From: WLND01 sp040398845
GTDB taxonomy: Bacteria > Actinomycetota > Actinomycetes > S36-B12
DNA length: 64,000 bases
Reading direction: 5' to 3'
Assembly (NCBI GenBank): GCA_040398845.1
Contig: JBBATH010000001.1
Coordinates: 248,001-312,000 of the forward strand
Shown: piece after piece, positions 60,264 through 64,000 of the stretch
Position numbering within the stretch: the first letter of the stretch is position 1
Layout: each line of letters opens with the position of its first letter
The notes under the pieces: model-generated
Database searches by the model: none
The model's input: the letters and a program-made list of their open reading frames with translations, nothing else
Told to the model about the DNA's origin: nothing
Program-made: the position numbers and the translations under genes

Positions 60264-62060
60264 CTATGTGTACAGCGCGTCGATCTCGGCCTGGCACTCC
60301 GACATGACGACGCCGCGCTTGAGCTTGAGAGACGGCGTCATCTGGCCGCCCTCCTCAGTCCAATCTGTCTTCATGATGGCGAACTTCTTTATTGCCTCTG
60401 CGTGCGAGACGGCCTTGTTGCCCTCGTCAATGGCGGACTGAATTGTGGCCATCAGATCCGGATCAGTGGCCAATTCGGCAATCGTGGCGTTTGACGGCTT
60501 GCCCGCCTGCTTCAGCCAAGCCGGGAAGGCATCGACGTCGATGGTGACGAGGGCGCCGATGAACGGTCGGGCGTCACCGACCACGAGGCACTGCGATACG
60601 AGCCAGTTTGCCCGAATGCGGTCCTCGAGCACGGCCGGGGCGACATTCTTACCGGCGGCAGTGACGATGAGTTCCTTCTTGCGTCCGGTGATCCGGACGA
60701 ATCCGCGATCATCGATCTCGCCGATATCGCCGGAGTGGAACCAGCCATCAGGCTCGATGGCCTCAGCAGTGGCGGTCGCGTTATTCCAGTAGCCGGAGAA
60801 GAGCTGCGCACCGCCGAGGAGAAGCTCGCCGTCAGGAGCCACCTTGACCCGCGCACCTGGAATGGGCTGACCCACCGTGCCAATTCTGATGGCGGAGGGG
60901 CGATTGACCGTGGTGGCGGCGCTCGTCTCGGTGAGACCGTAGCCCTCAAGAATGGTGAGGCCGGAGCCGCGGAAGAAGTGGCCAAGACGCGCGCCGAGCG
61001 GTGCGCCGCCGGAGACCGCCCAGCGGACCTGTCCGCCGAGGGCCGCACGGAGCTTGCCGTAAACGAGGCGATCGAAGACTGCGTGCTTGAGCCGTAGGAC
61101 GAGACCGGGTCCACCATCCTCGAGGGCGGTGCTGTACTCAATGGCCACGTTCGCGGCCGTGTCGAAGATGTGTCCCTTGCCGGCCGCGACCGCCTTCTGC
61201 TGCGACGAGTTGTAGATCTTCTCAAAGACGCGGGGGACGGCGAGGACGAAGGTGGGCTGGAAGGTGGCGAGCATTGGGAGCAGGTCCTTGATGTCGGCAG
61301 CGTGCCCGAGTCGGGCGCGGGCGCGCACACAGCCGAGTTGGACCATCCGGCCGAAGACGTGGGCTACCGGCAGGAAGAGAAGCGTTGATGAACCTGGAGC
61401 AAGGAAGACATCACCGAGACCCTCGACGACGTTGTCGACCTCGAACATGAATGCCCGTTGGGTGAGGACGCAGCCCTTGGGTCGGCCGGTCGTGCCAGAT
61501 GTGTAAATGATCGTTGCAAGGGAGTCAGGGGTGACGGTCGCTCGGCGCTCCTCGATTGCAGCATCGGTAACATCGACGCCATCGGCCTTGATAGCGTCGA
61601 TGACCGAATCGTCGAATACCCAGACGCGCGTGCACTCGGGCACGTTGACGGACACCTCGTCGAATACCTGCTTGTTCTTGTGGCTCTCGAGGAACACTGC
61701 AACCGCGTTCGAATCAGTGAGGATCCACTCGACCTGCTCTGCTGAGGAGGTCTCGTATACCGGGACGCTTACGGCTCCTGCGTACCAGATCGCGTAGTCG
61801 ACGAGGGTCCACTCGTAGCGGTTGCGGGACATGATCGCGATCCGCTCACCAGGCTGAACCCCATTGCCGACGATCCCCTTGGCGACTGCGACGACGTCGG
61901 CGAGGAACTCAGCGGCGGTGACGCCGACCCATGCACCATCGCGCTCGACTGACATGACGACCTGGTCAGGCACCTCGGCGGCATTCTTCAGGACATGGTC
62001 GGTCATGTTCCCGGTCTCGTGCGCGGGGACGACGGCCGGCAGGTCGAATTCGGTCAACAC
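60264..62060 (-). CDS. Long-chain fatty-acid-CoA ligase
   Basis: The 598-residue AMP-forming enzyme is FadD15-like. It shows the P-loop IIYTSGTTGRPKGCVLT, FLPVAHVFGRM, GYGLTETSAATT, DGWFHSGDIGEIDD and GRKKELIVTAAGKNVAP, with the C-terminal catalytic Lys region SLKLKRGVV. It activates fatty acids for degradation or lipid synthesis and is probably membrane-associated. It is divergent from the metallophosphoesterase gene. Confidence 0.93.
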   Translation of the reverse strand: MLTEFDLPAVVPAHETGNMTDHVLKNAAEVPDQVVMSVERDGAWVGVTAAEFLADVVAVAKGIVGNGVQPGERIAIMSRNRYEWTLVDYAIWYAGAVSVPVYETSSAEQVEWILTDSNAVAVFLESHKNKQVFDEVSVNVPECTRVWVFDDSVIDAIKADGVDVTDAAIEERRATVTPDSLATIIYTSGTTGRPKGCVLTQRAFMFEVDNVVEGLGDVFLAPGSSTLLFLPVAHVFGRMVQLGCVRARARLGHAADIKDLLPMLATFQPTFVLAVPRVFEKIYNSSQQKAVAAGKGHIFDTAANVAIEYSTALEDGGPGLVLRLKHAVFDRLVYGKLRAALGGQVRWAVSGGAPLGARLGHFFRGSGLTILEGYGLTETSAATTVNRPSAIRIGTVGQPIPGARVKVAPDGELLLGGAQLFSGYWNNATATAEAIEPDGWFHSGDIGEIDDRGFVRITGRKKELIVTAAGKNVAPAVLEDRIRANWLVSQCLVVGDARPFIGALVTIDVDAFPAWLKQAGKPSNATIAELATDPDLMATIQSAIDEGNKAVSHAEAIKKFAIMKTDWTEEGGQMTPSLKLKRGVVMSECQAEIDALYT

Positions 62061-62185
62061 TGTGGGGCTCCCTTGTGATGAATTGATGATGCGCCTATGG
62101 GCACCTTGGACGAAAGGTTGACGCCTCGAGGCTACGCGATGAGACCTGCGCTGGCGAGGGCATTGGGAACCTTTTAGGCTTCATC

Positions 62186-62968
62186 ATGATGAGGATCAAC
62201 GTCGTGTCGGACGTCCATGGGGCTGACGGCGCCCTACGCCGGGCGGCTGACGGTTCCGATCTTTTCGTCTGCCTCGGTGATCTCATCTTGTTTCTAGACT
62301 ATGACGACCCGAGTCAGGGCATTTACACCGAGTTGTTCGGTGAGGCTCACACTCGCGCCTACATCGAAGCCCGGACGGCCGGCAGGTTCGACGATGCCAA
62401 GGTATTGAGCACAGAGGCCTGGGCACGTCGGGGGATTCTCGATCCGAATGAGCGGTGGGGCATCCTCAGTGGTCAGGTGCGACGACAGTACGAGCGACTT
62501 TTTGAGGCGATGCCGACTCCAGCACTTATGACCTTCGGAAACGTCGACGTTCCCGATTTTTGGCCTGAGTACGTCAAGCCCGGACATCGCGTCATTGATG
62601 GAGCAGCAGTGACCGAGGGGGGAGTTCGCATGGGATTTGTGGGTGGTGGGATGGTTTCGCCCATGCGGACGCCGTACGAGCTGACGGGTGAGCAGTATGC
62701 GGAGAAGGTCGCGGCGCTTGGCCCGGTTGATGTGCTCTTCACCCACATCCCACCTCGCGTCCCGGAACTCACCTATGACACGGTTGCCCGCAGGTTTGAG
62801 TTTGGGAATGCCACCCTCCTGGAGTACATCAGGGACGTTCAGCCGGCGTTTCATCTGTTCGGGCATGTCCATCAGCCGCTGCGAAGACGGATGCGCATCG
62901 GTCGCACGGAGTGCATCAACGTTGGCCATTTTCACGCTACCGGCCGACCTTTCGTCCTCAATGTCTGA
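62186..62968 (+). CDS. Calcineurin-like metallophosphoesterase
   Basis: The product is 260 residues. Two-metal phosphoesterase motifs appear in order: VVSDVHGADGAL, FVCLGDLILFLDY, TFGNVDVPDFW, LFTHIPPRVPEL and HLFGHVHQPL. The usual GNHD reads GNVD. Substrate unknown. An insert of about 60 residues between the second and third motifs (YTELFGEAHTRAYIEARTAG) is helical. It starts at ATG 62186 or 62189. It lies upstream of the SRPBCC gene. Confidence 0.88.
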   Translation: MMRINVVSDVHGADGALRRAADGSDLFVCLGDLILFLDYDDPSQGIYTELFGEAHTRAYIEARTAGRFDDAKVLSTEAWARRGILDPNERWGILSGQVRRQYERLFEAMPTPALMTFGNVDVPDFWPEYVKPGHRVIDGAAVTEGGVRMGFVGGGMVSPMRTPYELTGEQYAEKVAALGPVDVLFTHIPPRVPELTYDTVARRFEFGNATLLEYIRDVQPAFHLFGHVHQPLRRRMRIGRTECINVGHFHATGRPFVLNV

Positions 62969-63036
62969 TCTTTCCTGCTCACCTACTGCCTAGGTCTGCC
63001 TCGGGGTACCCTGAGACACCCGACCTTGGAGCATCA

Positions 63037-63492
63037 ATGGCTGAGAAGACTGAATCCAGCATCGTCATCGATGCCTCGCCCGCCGCCACGATGGCGGTCA
63101 TCGCGAACCTCGCTGCATACCCGGAGTGGAGTGACGGGATCACTGCAGTGGAGGTGCTGAGCAGATACGAGGAGGATGATCGGCCCGCGGATGCCCGCTT
63201 TACCGTCGACTCCGGGATGATCAAGGACACCTACGAACTCGAGTACGACTGGGAGGGCGATGCGTCAGTGTCCTGGACGCTCACCAAGGGCGAGATGCTC
63301 ACAGCCCTTGACGGCTCGTACCGGCTCTCCGACAACGGCGACGGGTCAACCAGCGTGGCGTACCAGCTCGCCGTCGACGTGAAAATGCCGATGATCGGGA
63401 TGCTCAAGCGCAAGGCTGAGAAGGTCATCATCGACACGGCCCTCAAGGGACTCAAGAAGCGTGTTGAAGCGACCTCGACTCCTGATTCTTAG
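63037..63492 (+). CDS. SRPBCC (START-like) family protein
   Basis: The 151-residue helix-grip hydrophobic-ligand fold of the polyketide cyclase group shows SSIVIDASPAATMAVIANLA, YPEWSDGITAVEVL, SVSWTLTKGEML and SVAYQLAVDVKMPMIGMLK. It binds a lipid-like ligand; identity unknown. ATG 63037 is preferred over the longer 62911 frame, which overlaps the previous gene. It overlaps the ArsA-like gene by 32 nt. Confidence 0.85.
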   Translation: MAEKTESSIVIDASPAATMAVIANLAAYPEWSDGITAVEVLSRYEEDDRPADARFTVDSGMIKDTYELEYDWEGDASVSWTLTKGEMLTALDGSYRLSDNGDGSTSVAYQLAVDVKMPMIGMLKRKAEKVIIDTALKGLKKRVEATSTPDS

Positions 63493-64000
63493 CGGGCAGG
63501 CGGGAGCGGGCACGTCATCGGCGGCCCTCGGGCTGAGCGAGAGCCTCGGCGGCAGCGAGGTTTCAGCATCCGTTGTTGACGGTCGTGGGCATGTGCGCGA
63601 GATCGAGGGTCTCGTCGATCGAACGATCGCAGCGGCAGGCCTCGACACAATTGCGCAGGCGCTGTCGAGGGTCCTCGCGGGCCTCGCTGGGATTGCGGGT
63701 GTCCTCGCCGTACACGAGGCGGCCGAACGTGGCGAGTCCATCGTCTGGGATGCAGGGGAGACCGGCGGGCTGCTCCGGGTGCTCGCCCTGCTCGATTCAG
63801 GCCGCCGTGAGTTGGCCAGCATCCTGCCGCTATCTATCGCCATGCGGGCGACGCGATCCCTCAGCACGGTTGATCGTGCCGCGTGGCAGGGGATGCTCAC
63901 CGCGCTCGGCTCCGTTCGCGCCATGCTCGATGACGATGGCACCCGAGTGCTCCTCGTCGCTGTTCCGGATGATGGCTTGGAGGAGTTCCTCGCGTACCGG
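63461..64000 (+). CDS. ArsA-like ATPase, N-terminal part, degenerate P-loop (3' truncated by window edge)
   Basis: GTG 63461 begins LKRPRLLILSGQAGAGTSSA, a deviant Walker A region in which both lysines expected in GKGGVGKT-type loops are replaced (GQAGAGTSS). It continues with VVDGRGHVREIEGLV and SIVWDAGETGGLLRVLALLDS, typical of the ArsA/anion-transporting-ATPase family found after an SRPBCC gene in actinobacteria. The frame is open to the right edge, so about 180 residues are seen. ATP hydrolysis is doubtful for this subunit, and a normal paralogue might follow outside the window. The family call is moderate. Confidence 0.65.
   Translation, partial: MLKRPRLLILSGQAGAGTSSAALGLSESLGGSEVSASVVDGRGHVREIEGLVDRTIAAAGLDTIAQALSRVLAGLAGIAGVLAVHEAAERGESIVWDAGETGGLLRVLALLDSGRRELASILPLSIAMRATRSLSTVDRAAWQGMLTALGSVRAMLDDDGTRVLLVAVPDDGLEEFLAYR

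Overview
The window is a scaffold piece of high-GC DNA from an actinobacterium (Actinomycetota), probably a metagenome-assembled or draft genome because it carries a 100-N scaffold gap at 4802-4901. The placement rests on the cytochrome bcc-aa3 gene set (qcrCAB, ctaE, ctaCDF), the PspA/HtpX/PspAB trio, the DUF4191 and DUF3043 proteins, frequent GTG/TTG starts, and a core gene order (pepA-lpd-sucB, lipB-lipA-DUF4191, cobS-cobT-cobU, ctaE-qcrCAB, trpD) that I recall from Streptomyces and relatives. I cannot place it below class level.

Region 1 (1 to about 8.3 kb) is an accessory defence island. It holds the C-terminal end of a large DNA methyltransferase/type II restriction-like protein, a DarTG toxin-antitoxin locus in which the toxin is broken by internal deletions while the macrodomain antitoxin is intact, and an McrBC-type modification-dependent restriction pair. 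The McrB carries an N-terminal winged helix plus an alkyltransferase-like DNA-binding domain. An unrecognised 588-residue protein with a C-terminal module follows, and a decayed, frameshifted copy of that module lies 0.7 kb further on.

Region 2 (8.3-25.2 kb) is core metabolism, mostly on the minus strand. It holds a TIGR01777 epimerase, a flavin oxidoreductase, the lipoate genes lipB and lipA, a MOSC protein and DUF4191 in one run; an orphan sensor kinase; a Tat-exported FAD enzyme; then pepA, lpd and sucB, so lipoate synthesis sits near a lipoylated enzyme. gcvT, encoding a part of another lipoate-dependent system, follows on the plus strand.

Region 3 (24.4-34.1 kb) is a cobalamin operon on the minus strand led by a clear cobalamin riboswitch. 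Its order is a transcobalamin-like alpha/alpha-repeat secreted protein, a membrane-anchored secreted protein, ECF T, a fused double ECF ATPase, ECF S, an MBL-CobU fusion, CobT and CobS. The genes are joined by 1-8 nt overlaps, and together they describe B12/corrinoid uptake feeding the nucleotide-loop steps of B12 assembly. A frameshifted regulator-like gene sits at its 3' end.

Region 4 (34.3-53.4 kb) carries the Psp envelope-stress genes, NadA, an HesB/IscA protein, a PfkB kinase, Aat, a cysteine-desulfurase-like/TusA pair lacking the PLP lysine, the aa3 oxidase (ctaC-D-F), an L,D-transpeptidase, the bcc complex (qcrCAB) with ctaE, a degenerate receiver protein and trpD. Region 5 (53.4-64 kb) has a flavin amine oxidase, a DEDDh exonuclease/GIY-YIG fusion, two small Cys-pair proteins, an NlpC/P60 hydrolase, a GT87-like membrane protein, a long-chain acyl-CoA synthetase, a metallophosphoesterase, an SRPBCC protein and an ArsA-like ATPase running off the right edge. 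I found no tRNA, rRNA, CRISPR array or intact insertion sequence.
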